Shown one piece after another: positions 1 through 7,862 of a stretch of DNA of 12,387 bases. A model generated the notes under the pieces. That model saw nothing but the letters and a program-made list of their open reading frames with translations, ran no database searches and was not told the origin of the DNA. Origin of the DNA: Physocladia obscura (Eukaryota > Chytridiomycota > Chytridiomycetes > Chytridiales > Chytriomycetaceae); the NCBI GenBank assembly GCA_027596945.1, contig JADGJH010000258.1:10934-23320 (forward strand). The letters are read 5' to 3'. The translations under genes were made by a program, and so were the position numbers. Each line of letters starts with the position of its first letter. Position 1 is the first letter of the stretch.

Positions 1-41
1 GTTCTCAAAAGTCAAGCTTTCACTCAAATAATCCAACAATT
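1..41 (+). promoter_or_regulatory. KTI12 5' leader
   Basis: This short AT-rich stretch immediately precedes the KTI12 start codon. The context before the ATG is AACAATT, with A/T at most positions, as is common in fungi. No TATA element is visible because the window begins here, so the promoter lies outside it. Confidence 0.4.
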
Positions 42-1013
42 ATGCCACTCATTGTAATGTGTGGTTTGCCTTGCGCTGGAAAAACTCGACGCGCCGCTGC
101 AATCGCCGCCGAGCTAGAAGCTGTGATTTGCGCTGCGTCGGCGGATTCGCCAAAAACAATAGTACCACCAACAGCATCAAAAGGAAAAGTGCATGGATCA
201 ACTGTCATTACACCCTCATATGATCCTCACGTACTGATCATAAATGAAGAAAATCTACGCATTGATCGTGCATCCGCCTATCGTGATACCACAGCAGAAA
301 AACTGGCGCGCGCTGCGCTATTGTCGGCTGTTGAGCGACATCTCTCCCGCGATAAGTTTGTCATCCTCGATTCAATGAATTACATAAAAGGTTTCCGTTA
401 TCAGCTTCATTGCATTGTTAAAGGTGATGAAGATAAGTACCTTTTTTTTTCTGCTTATGACACTTTCATGGCAGGGCTTGGAACTTCTCAACATACTGTT
501 TATTGCATGGCCAAGCCCGAAGAAGTGATTTCTTGGAATGCCATATCTTCACAGTACCCGCCTGAAGTTTTGCAGAGTCTTTTGGGTCGGCTTGAAGAAC
601 CTGATGGGCGAAACCGCTGGGATTCTCCTCTACTTTGTCTTCTTCCTGACGATCCATTTCCACCTTCATTCATTCACAATTTGATTCATTCGTCTGTTCA
701 TCAAACTCCATCCCAATCAATTGCTCTCAAACCTGTCGCTGAAACAAATTATTTGCATGAAATGGACTCAACTCTCAAATCCATATGTGATGCTATCTTG
801 GAGGCAATACAAAGTGGTTTAATGAGTGGTGGGGAGCTTAAAGTTCCTGGAACAGACGCAAAAGTTTTGGTTCCATCAAAAGGAATTAGTGCTTCAGAAA
901 TGGGCCGACTCAGACGCCTGTATGCAACAAACTTGAACAGACTTACAATACAAGTAGACAAGCGAAAAATTGCAGATGGATTCGTTGAATACATCAATCA
1001 AAATCTACGGTGA
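42..1013 (+). CDS. KTI12: KTI12, Elongator-associated P-loop tRNA-modification factor
   Basis: Kti12 is a P-loop ATPase that binds tRNA and works with the Elongator complex in the cm5U/mcm5U modification of wobble uridines. Seen directly: an N-terminal P-loop GLPCAGKT at residues 8-15, the family block VILDSMNYIKGFRYQLHC, and a downstream GRLEEPDGRNRWDSPL block typical of Kti12. Read without splicing, the ORF gives 323 aa with a 17-residue insert right after the YIKGFRYQ block. Removing a GT-AG intron at 424-474 (51 bp, phase 1, T-rich tract before CAG) joins CIVKG to LGTSQH, which fits the family spacing. The protein is then 306 aa, close to yeast Kti12 (about 313). The gene is convergent with the minus-strand gene whose stop lies only 8 bp away. 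Start chosen: the ATG directly followed by the canonical PLIVMCGLP strand. Confidence 0.95.
   Translation: MPLIVMCGLPCAGKTRRAAAIAAELEAVICAASADSPKTIVPPTASKGKVHGSTVITPSYDPHVLIINEENLRIDRASAYRDTTAEKLARAALLSAVERHLSRDKFVILDSMNYIKGFRYQLHCIVKGDEDKYLFFSAYDTFMAGLGTSQHTVYCMAKPEEVISWNAISSQYPPEVLQSLLGRLEEPDGRNRWDSPLLCLLPDDPFPPSFIHNLIHSSVHQTPSQSIALKPVAETNYLHEMDSTLKSICDAILEAIQSGLMSGGELKVPGTDAKVLVPSKGISASEMGRLRRLYATNLNRLTIQVDKRKIADGFVEYINQNLR
424..474 (+). other. Probable 51-bp stop-free intron in KTI12
   Basis: The donor is AAAG|GTGATG, the acceptor CATGGCAG|GGC, with a run of ten T between them. The intron is phase 1 and exactly 17 codons long with no stop, so it is invisible to a plain ORF search. Its removal restores the Kti12 family alignment (K-G-LGTS after the RYQLHC block). 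A shorter donor at 437 would leave a 38-bp intron and seems less likely. Confidence 0.75.
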
Positions 1014-1020
1014 TAATTAT

Positions 1021-1026
1021 TTTATT
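1021..1026 (-). terminator. Candidate AATAAA signal overlapping the stop codon of the 1022-2002 gene
   Basis: On the minus strand the sequence reads AAAAAATAAAATAATT. The TAA stop (1024-1022) lies inside the hexamer AATAAA, so cleavage would fall within KTI12 coding sequence on the other strand. This is a sequence match only, with no transcript evidence. Confidence 0.35.
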
Positions 1027-2002
1027 TTTTGAATTTGCCTTTGAAAAATCCAGCAATTTTTCCTTCCTCTCTTTCTGGAATAAATCCCGATACATGAATT
1101 ATTCTTGATTTGGTTTTTCCGATCGAAGCTGAAAATGAGTTTCAGTTTTTTGAAACTTTTGAATCAAAAATATTGAATTACATTTCAAAATTGACAATGC
1201 AGCATCTACCGGATCGGCGTCCAATTGAAGTTCCACTAATAATTTCATTACTTGTTTGTACAAGTTTGAAGGTAAAAAATAAATGTATCAGCTCACATGG
1301 TTCATCTGCATAACCATTTTTTACTAATATTTGCAGCATTTTACCAGTAAAATCGTTATTCAAAATAACAACATTGGTAACATTATGCCATTCAACTTCA
1401 GTGATTGCATTGTTGACGCTTAGTTCAGAGAATTGAACATCTAAAATTGCCATAAGTTATTCTTCAAACGAAATAGGAGTCTCTTACGCTTGATTTCAAA
1501 TTCCTTCCCGATACAACTCCAAACAGGCTTCATGTATTTATCGATTATTTTTGCTGGGTCCTTGTCAAATTTATCGACAATGCACAAGACTTTGCGAAGA
1601 ACAGATTTCTCAGGAGCCACTGTATTATTGTTATCAGATTTTTCTTCAAATTCATTAAGTGTTACCTGATCCGTAAATTATCGTCATTAAGTTATTTGCC
1701 CAGAATTTTCCCGCCTCTAATCCCTTTTCAAACAAAATGTTAATGGATTTAAACTTTGATCCTGATTTGCCTTTGTCCCGAAGAACGCAGGCATTGATTA
1801 TAACTTCGAAGTTAGTTGCATTTACTTCAGCTTTAATTATCCTATGCAATTCAATCCCAGCAAAGACTTCTCGTTCTGTAAAATTTACTTCAATTTTTTT
1901 TGTTCAACATAAGCACTTACTTTTTTCATCAATTATTGTCAGGATCCGATTTTCAACTTTTATTTCACATTTTTGTTTTTCGTACAGAACATATCCACTC
2001 AT
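1022..2002 (-). CDS. Six-exon gene: truncated sphingosine/diacylglycerol-kinase-like protein lacking catalytic motifs
   Basis: No single ORF shows this gene; I assembled it from splice sites. Exons (minus strand): 2002-1921, 1875-1666, 1619-1488, 1440-1297, 1235-1182, 1128-1022. Introns are 45, 46, 47, 61 and 53 bp, all GT-AG (GTAAGT, GTAACA, GTAAGA, GTGAGC, GTAATT donors) and all phase 1. The spliced frame is 729 bp, 242 aa, ending GFFKGKFKK and a TAA. By eye, residues 1-95 resemble the PH-like N-terminal region of sphingosine kinases, and residues ~105-190 the ATP-binding half of the DAGK catalytic domain (RKVLCIVDKF aligned with the RxLVxxNPxxGKG strand; NVVILNNDFTGKMLQILVKN aligned with the SGDGxxxEVxNG block). 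The NP-GxKG phosphate loop and GDG motif are absent, and there is no C-terminal half. It could be a pseudoenzyme or an unrelated protein; splicing is more certain than homology. It lies 25 bp after the large gene's stop and 8 bp from the KTI12 stop. Confidence 0.6.
1079..1084 (+). terminator. Candidate AATAAA polyadenylation signal for KTI12
   Basis: A plus-strand AATAAA lies 66 nt past the KTI12 stop. It sits inside the last exon of the convergent minus-strand gene, so the two transcripts would have to overlap at their 3' ends. A second AATAAA is at 1278-1283. Confidence 0.4.
1959..1964 (-). terminator. Candidate AATAAA signal for the large gene
   Basis: A minus-strand AATAAA lies about 65 nt past the large gene's TAA. 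It is inside exon 1 of the next gene (codons GAA ATA AAA). If used, the large gene's mRNA would include the start of its neighbour. Confidence 0.25.
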
Positions 2003-2027
2003 CTATGGTAAAGCCATTTTAGTTTCG

Positions 2028-5000
2028 TTATATTTCTTCTGACATTACCTCTTCGGCAGTTGGCATTCTGGCGATGAATTTTTCATCTTGTTCAATCTTT
2101 TTGACTGGTGTAGATGGCGCAGCTTTCGAAGCAGCACCCGCCATTCTTCGCTTTTCTTTTTCGGCAATAGTGAGAACATTTTCGGCCCCTTTTCCATTCT
2201 GAGAGTCAACAACTACCTCAGAAGTCTGATTATTCTCTTTGCTTTCTTTTTGCATTGCATCCATCGCATTCATATATTTCGATTTCGCTGGTTTTGTCTT
2301 TGCTGGTGCTGGCGGTGGATTGGATTGCTCACTGGTTTTGCAAACAAAGTCTTTTTGGGTGTCAATATCAGATTCAATGTTTTTTTGTTCAATTGTGATT
2401 ACGCCAATTGCAGCAAGTTTTAATGATGCTTGTTTAATTGAGGATGAAAGAATCTGCGGCTTAACAGATTCACGAAGTTCAAGTGATACGAAATTTTTTT
2501 CATCCGAAAAAGATAACTCTGTTTGCGATGCATGTTGTTCAAATGGAATTGATTGCTCCGGTATGCCAAATTGCTTTGATTCTGCTAAGGCTGTTTGATT
2601 TTCAACTTTATGGATAGATGGTAAACCCGATTTCTCAGTTCCAATTTTTGAAATGTTGGAATCTAACATTTCAGCACTTTCCTCTGTTGCTTTCTTGGAT
2701 TGCTTTTGATTTGGTTTTGTAGATAGGTAATTGACCACCGCAAAATTTTTCGATTCTTCTTTAACAGCAGGCGTATCTTCATTTTTTAATAGTGAGGGCA
2801 TAATTTGAGACTGTAGCATGGTTTTTGTGCTGAATTCTATCTTCTCTAGTTCGTGAACAGAAGTGTGTTGATTTTCACTTGTAATAGAATCTGCAATAAG
2901 CTCCTGATTGTAATCAGCTTTGTTTGGTACCGAAATTACTTTGAAATTGGGAATATTGTCATTTATCTCCGTATAAGCAACACTTGTAACGATTTCATTG
3001 GATTTAAAACTGGCATTAGAAAAAGTTAATTGCTGGTACTCGCTTGCATTGATTCCTTTTACTTCGAATGTGTCATTGACAAGATAATCATTTTTCAAGC
3101 TATTTTTTGATGACTGACTGGATATTAATTTACGTTTAATTTCTTGAATATTTTCTTCTCGTATATGCTCTTGAGATTTGTTTTCGATTTTTTCTGCACA
3201 GTGTGTTAAATCGTTAGTTTCAGTCGCGATCCCAATATTATGATGTGAGTGTATCATCATCTTGCTTGCAATGCCTTTGAAGCCACTCGTTAAAGATTTC
3301 AAGCTTGTATTTGATTTCATTAATTGTGTGTGTTTTTTGTCGCTCGCTTTAGTTATAGTACTCGGAGAACCATCAATAAAGTTGCTAACTGATGTGGAAT
3401 TAAAAATTGAATTTTTCACTTCTAGAATTTGATCCGATTTTTTTGAAAGTGATGTTACACTTTGCTTGAAAGAAGTAGAACCTGCGGATTGGATTTGAGG
3501 AATTGAATTTGAAACTTCTTGAGCTGTTGAAGATCTCGTCGAGTCGCTTTCTGAATATGGTTTTGGCTCTTGATCATGAACTGATAGGGATATTCTTGAA
3601 GCTTTGTTCTCAACACTCTCCCTGTTAGCTGTAGAAGAATTCTTGTCACTGGATTCCCACTGTTTTTGAACTAAATTATCTTTTGAAGATTCATTAGTTT
3701 GAATACTTTGATCGTTTACAGACGTCAAGACTTGTTCCTTTGAATCTGAATTGCTAATACGATTGCTTGTTGCAAGAGATTGTTTGCTAGTTAATGAACT
3801 GTTTGATTCAGATTGAATTTTTTTAATTTTTTTGAAAATAGATTCTGATGCGCTTTCACTATTTGAATCTTTGATAGTAAAATCAATTGTTACTTGTTTA
3901 TCATGTGACCCATAACTGCTACTTATATTTGAGATTGGGTGTGGTGTAGAAACTTCACCCCAGTTTGGCTCCCCAATGCCATCGATTCCTAATAACAGAG
4001 CTACATTAGAAGACGGAACAGTATCTGTTGCTTGTGATGTTAAAAATTCAATTTCCATAGAAGTCAAAATTTGCTGGCGGAACGTGTCAAACACTTTAAT
4101 TTTCTTAATTTCAAGCTCTTCAGTCATTTTTTGTTCTTGTTGTTGTTGTCGGGTTTGTTGCTGCTCGTGTTGTTTTTGCACCAGTCCTTGTTGCTTTAGT
4201 AAATCTTCCTGCTGCTGCTTTAACTTTTGAGCAGCTTTCATGGCCGAAGGAGTATTTTCAAATTGTTTTAAAATTGGCTCAGCCCTGCTAAAACCAGATG
4301 TATCGATTTCTTTAGCAAAATTATTACCAATGGTAACATTTTTTGAGTAGTACTCCGTTTTGCTCGCGTCAGAAACCAAATCAATGCTGCCAGCTTTGGA
4401 TGTGAGAGATGTTGAGCCACGACCCCAATCCGAATTGAGTTTTTGGCGTTCGTTTACCAACCATTCGTCGCTGCCAATTTCAGATTTGTTTGAATTATTC
4501 GTAATATTTTCTTGTGACCCAATAGGAGATTCAAGTTGCTTTACGTCATGCGTTATCATTTGAAGAGGAAGGATAGCGGCAGTTGCCCAGGCATCAGCTT
4601 CTTCGCTCACAAAATTGATGGCATTTGTTTTTTTCTCCACAAATTCATTGTTTGCAACAGAATCTAGTGATATTAAATGCAGCTGATCGGCATTAGAAGT
4701 CGGTGCGTCAGCCAATAACGGCGATCGAAACTCAATAGGACTAAAAATAGGAGTAACAATTGAAGACTTTTTCGCTCGTCGACAGTTCGAAATACCATCA
4801 CTGCTTTCTGTATAGCATGTACCAGCCTCAAAAATAACTTCCCCGGGAGCTGTTGTTGCATACTTTGTATTCTCAGGTGTATTTATTCCAATTCCATTGA
4901 CCAGACCTAACTTTGCTTTTTCTTCCAATCGTCCACGTCCACGAAAACTCAAACCAGAACGACGAATCAGCGGCTGGTCTCGTTTGATTCGATCCAAACC

Positions 5001-5872
5001 TTTTTGATATTTCAAAGTCCATTCTTTGGCGAGTAGGAAATCTTTTTTTATCATGCCATCGCATTTTCTTTTTGCGTCAATGCAGGCAGTTTCAGTCGAC
5101 GCGGCTAGCGTGTTTTTCCAAGTTGCGGCACGGATTGTGCGTGGAAAAGATTGCGAAAGAGCCTTGTGACGGCCCATTAAATGAATTGGCGTGTCTTGTG
5201 GGTTCGTGATGTTGGCTTTAGTGAGGGGAGGAATAATGGCGGTGTAAACAGGACTAATGATTTCGATTCCAAGTTCCGTGAGTACAACCATTCGAGCTTC
5301 GCTAGCCATTAGATTAAAATCGGAACTATATTCATCGTAGATTTGTTGACTTGAATTTTTTGGAGTTGTCTGAATTTTCTGGAAAACTATCTTTTTCATT
5401 TCATTTTTTTTTTCAAAAAAAAAAAAAACCTGTGATGTTGTTGGATTAAGCGACGAGGCTCGAGAATGATTTCTTGAAATATTTGGTGTAGATGATTGCG
5501 AAAGCATGAATCCATTGAATTTAGGTTCGCCAAAATCCAGAACTTCTCTGTTATTATGTTTGCTGCGGACGCGTTTGTGAAGGCGGCCAGACATTCCTTC
5601 TTCACGCAACAACAATTCTTCAATTTGATTATTATATATAGCGCGAGGGATATATTCCAGATCATAGTCACATATCTTAGTCGTAATCTATCAAAAAAAG
5701 AAGAAAAAAATTGTATGTTTAAATATGGCTATGTTATTTTCATGACTCTTTTCACCATGCTGATTTCACTTGGATGACTATTTTCTGGTGAAAAAACTCG
5801 TGAAGTTGAAGCTGCTTTGTTTGCAGCAGCGTGCATTTGAAAGTTCGAAGTGGTAATGGAAGTTTTCTTCAT
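2028..5872 (-). CDS. Large low-complexity Ser/Gln/Asn/Lys-rich protein, unknown function (~1241 aa)
   Basis: I do not recognise a conserved domain. Proposed exons: 5872-5756 (39 aa, starting MKKTSITTSNF after an upstream in-frame TGA), 5687-5430 (86 aa) and 5378-2028 (1116 aa plus TAA). Intron 1 (5755-5688, 68 bp) has donor ATG|GTGAAA and acceptor TTTGATAG after a long T-rich tract; both sides are phase 0. Intron 2 (5429-5379, 51 bp) is phase 0 and stop-free. The N-terminal ~350 residues look more structured and basic (around DYDLEYIPRAIYNNQIEELL and a K/R-rich FRGRGRLEEKAKLGL segment). Residues ~500-565 are Q/K/E-rich with heptad character (coiled coil). The rest, to ~1150, is dominated by S, N, K, T and E and is probably disordered. 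The C-terminus is charged. There is no signal peptide or membrane segment. A scaffold or cytoskeletal role would be a guess only. Confidence 0.7.
4110..4240 (-). repeat. CAA/CAG-rich tract coding a Q-rich coiled coil
   Basis: In the large minus-strand gene this segment codes several QQQ/QQQQ runs with interspersed K, E, L and H. The antisense frame reads as a cysteine-rich peptide, which is an artefact of GTT/TGT codons. Impure trinucleotide repeats like this are prone to length variation. Confidence 0.7.
5379..5429 (-). other. Probable 51-bp stop-free intron in the large gene
   Basis: Read through, this stretch encodes VFFFFEKKNEMKKIVFQ from long T and A homopolymers. As an intron it has donor CACAG|GTTTTT and acceptor TTTTCCAG, phase 0, length 51. 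The homopolymer content and abrupt hydrophobic peptide inside a polar region favour removal. The donor is non-optimal, so retention is possible. Confidence 0.5.
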
Positions 5873-6086
5873 TGGCGTTTCAAAGCAAATTCACGAAACC
5901 CAATCAAAAATTAAATATTTCGTCAAAAAATTGGTTGAATCGCAATCCCAAAAAAACTTCAGTCTATTTTCAAATCTTTTCTCTGATTTTTTGCATGGTT
6001 TATTCTTCTCATCATATTGGCAGCCCTGTCACCCCTATTCTTCACAGCACCTTTTTGTATTCCAAAACAAATTGTATTAAATAGTA
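5873..6086. other. Intergenic, probable promoter of the large gene
   Basis: This 214-bp AT-rich gap lies between two minus-strand genes. It holds A-rich and T-rich stretches but no clear TATA box in the expected place and no RNA gene. The short plus-strand ORFs here lack homology and run antisense to the large gene's first exon. It must contain the 3' UTR of the small upstream gene and the promoter of the large gene. Confidence 0.4.
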
Positions 6087-6601
6087 TTAGTGATCTTCGT
6101 CGCCGAGATTAAAAACAGCCCATTGCGCAAGCGATCGCATTACAATTGGAGTGTTCAATAAAGACGCTGTTGTGTATTGCTGAAATAAAATAGTTAAAAA
6201 TAACAAAACTTGAAAATTCAACTAAAAAAAAGTATGTAGAATACTTTTGAGCTTACAGCTCTTAATATTTCTGACTGATTTGGCCCATTATGTATCCAGG
6301 ACTCGTTTCCTGTTGATGAAGACGATGAAGAATTATTTCCAGCTTTTCCAGCTCCAAGACCACCTGTAGACGCACCAGAATGATCTTCGAATAAAGCTGC
6401 ATGTACGTCAGCGCGACATGGCCAAATAGGTGATGGATATTGCGTCGATGAGGATATTTTCGATGAATCCGACTTAAGGATATCGAATGCCATGAACTGA
6501 GGGACGGTTGACGCAGATCGTGTTGAATTTACACTGCCACCCCACAATCCAGAAACCAATGACATTATTGCCCTCCGTCTACAAAACACAGTCGATCGCA
6601 T
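6087..6601 (-). CDS. Small two-exon protein of unknown function (145 aa, or 133 aa from an inner start)
   Basis: Exon 1 is 6601-6257 and exon 2 is 6179-6087, joined across a 77-bp GT-AG intron (6256-6180; donor GCT|GTAAGC, acceptor TATTTCAG after a T-rich tract, phase 0). Exon 2 adds 30 residues (QYTTASLLNTPIVMRSLAQW and on, ending LGDEDH) before a TAA. The middle is rich in Gly and Ser, including a run of six Ser, and the C-terminal ~35 residues look ordered and amphipathic. I do not recognise the family. Two starts are possible: 6601 (MRSTVF) or 6565 (MSLVSGLWGG); the second has the better AATA-ATG context. The 6601 ATG is only 25 bp from the stop of the UBA3 pseudogene, so its promoter or leader must lie inside that relic. 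The clean splice and coding-like exon 2 argue for a real gene. Confidence 0.6.
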
Positions 6602-6626
6602 TTTTCACAAAACAGAAAAAAAATAA

Positions 6627-7758
6627 TCATTCAAATGTTACAAGTTGCAAAGATATCGGCAAATTAACATCAGTCACAACAACAATATCTCCACTTGCAA
6701 ATAACCCAGAATATAGCTTTTCCAAATTAGGTTTCGTAACTTCCTCCAACATTTCAGACTCTGTATATAAATTCTTTGAACTAGTCCTCAAACTCGGCTT
6801 CTTGAGCTGTGTGCCTGGCCGTTCCAGCAGCAAATCAATCAGCTCCTGCAGTTTCTAACTCCCCGGAATCGTAATCTTGACCGACCCAGTTCCACATACT
6901 GGACAATTAAGCTTCTTCTCAAGCGGAAATGTGTACTGTAAAGTCCTTCGTCGTCGACATACATCATATGGTTGTTGGCTGTTGGTGCACAGGATATTGC
7001 GAGCTTGAATACTTCGTTTGCGGTCGCGAAGCGATCGCGGGAATGATGTTCTTGACTACTCCCATTGTGAGAGCTCGCGTCACGCCGCAGATTCCAAACT
7101 CGTGGGCGCGTTTGGTGGCTTCTTAGAAAAGCCACGAAATATGATCGGGATCATCGCCGTCGATTTTGGTTTCTGGAAGCGATTTCGGTCAGAATAGAAG
7201 CAAAGTGTATTGAATACAGTTTTCAGGCAAACGCGGTGTATTGGCAATAGTGCATATCTACCAAAACTATTAAAGAAAACTGCAAAAGAATATAGGAGTT
7301 ACTCACTGGGAAAGTAACAGCTGTGTTTGTATATCCAAAGAACATTCATAGCAGTATTTCTCGGTATTATTACCCGCGATTGACCTTTGAATCCTTCGGT
7401 TCCTCCATCTACAATCGGTTTCATCATCGAAGGATCCTCTTCAGCAAACATTCCAATTATGGTTGCAAAGATAAAAAATGGTGTGGTGTTCTCATTGTAC
7501 GTCGCTAAGGTTCATCAAAGCAAGATTTTGAGCAATTCACAGCCAAGACCTCCCGCTCCCACTACGAGAATCTTACTGTCACCGCTACGAATGAATTCTG
7601 TCAGCTAATTGATGATCACTATTACTTCTGGCCAGTACAATATAGTACTTAACATATGTTTCTTTTTTGGAAAACCGTACATGTCCGTTCCGCTGAAGGT
7701 ATACGTCAGGATTCCTCCATCTGTTTGGCCAGTCGGTGCTTTGATTATCAACTTCCAT
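6627..7758 (-). pseudogene. UBA3: UBA3 pseudogene (NEDD8-activating enzyme E1 catalytic subunit)
   Basis: UBA3 pairs with ULA1/APPBP1 to adenylate NEDD8 and pass it to UBC12. Seen here: a start MEVDNQ at 7758 with the N-terminal helix RWRNPDVYLQRNG, a 49-bp intron (7653-7605), then the ATP-binding loop LVVGAGGLGCELLK. A frameshift and TGA follow at about 7520. About 95 codons (the D-IDxSNLNRQF, DIGxxKA and GLDSIxARRWIN region) are missing before [10 protein letters not shown]. More frameshifts lie near 7350 and 7325. A second 49-bp intron (7306-7258) precedes ICTIANTPRLPE, which carries the catalytic Cys. In-frame stops are at 7191-7189 (TGA where Trp is expected) and 7125-7123 (TAA). Near 7030 several codons are lost with a shift, near 6930 another shift precedes the zinc-type NCPVCG, and TAG sits at 6857-6855 before the ubiquitin-fold tail. 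With the adenylation core gone it cannot be an active E1. Conserved splice sites show it decayed in place rather than as a retrocopy. Confidence 0.9.
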
Positions 7759-7809
7759 TTTTTTGATTTGAATTAGTGATTGAACACATTTGACGTAGCA
7801 AAACCTGGG

Positions 7810-7815
7810 TTTATT
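7810..7815 (-). terminator. Candidate AATAAA polyadenylation signal for HEM1
   Basis: A minus-strand AATAAA lies about 50 nt past the HEM1 stop codon, in the 104-bp gap before the UBA3 pseudogene start. The same gap holds a T-rich/A-rich homopolymer tract at about 7839-7851. Confidence 0.5.
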
Positions 7816-7862
7816 CATCAAAAAAGATTTTAAAAGGAAAAAAAAAAAAAGAACGAGTTCTT

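Noticed and set aside
3976..4230. Plus-strand ORF with a very cysteine-rich C-terminus
   Set aside because: It is the antisense of the CAA/CAG-rich coiled-coil codons of the large minus-strand gene; the cysteines come from TGT/TGC opposite ACA/GCA and CAA runs in the shifted frame.
5595..5615. TTG (5615) as the start of the large minus-strand protein
   Set aside because: The frame extends upstream to a good 3' splice site at 5688 and joins in phase to an ATG-initiated exon at 5872; a TTG start is not expected in a eukaryote.
5850..6084. Two overlapping plus-strand ORFs upstream of the large gene
   Set aside because: They are short, overlapping in two frames, low-complexity F/K/S-rich, lack a supporting context, and lie antisense to a probable first exon and promoter.
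6839..7135. Minus-strand 98-aa ORF as an independent gene
   Set aside because: Its middle reads as UBA3 (EVFKLAISC, DDEGLYS), so it is a frame fragment of the pseudogene.
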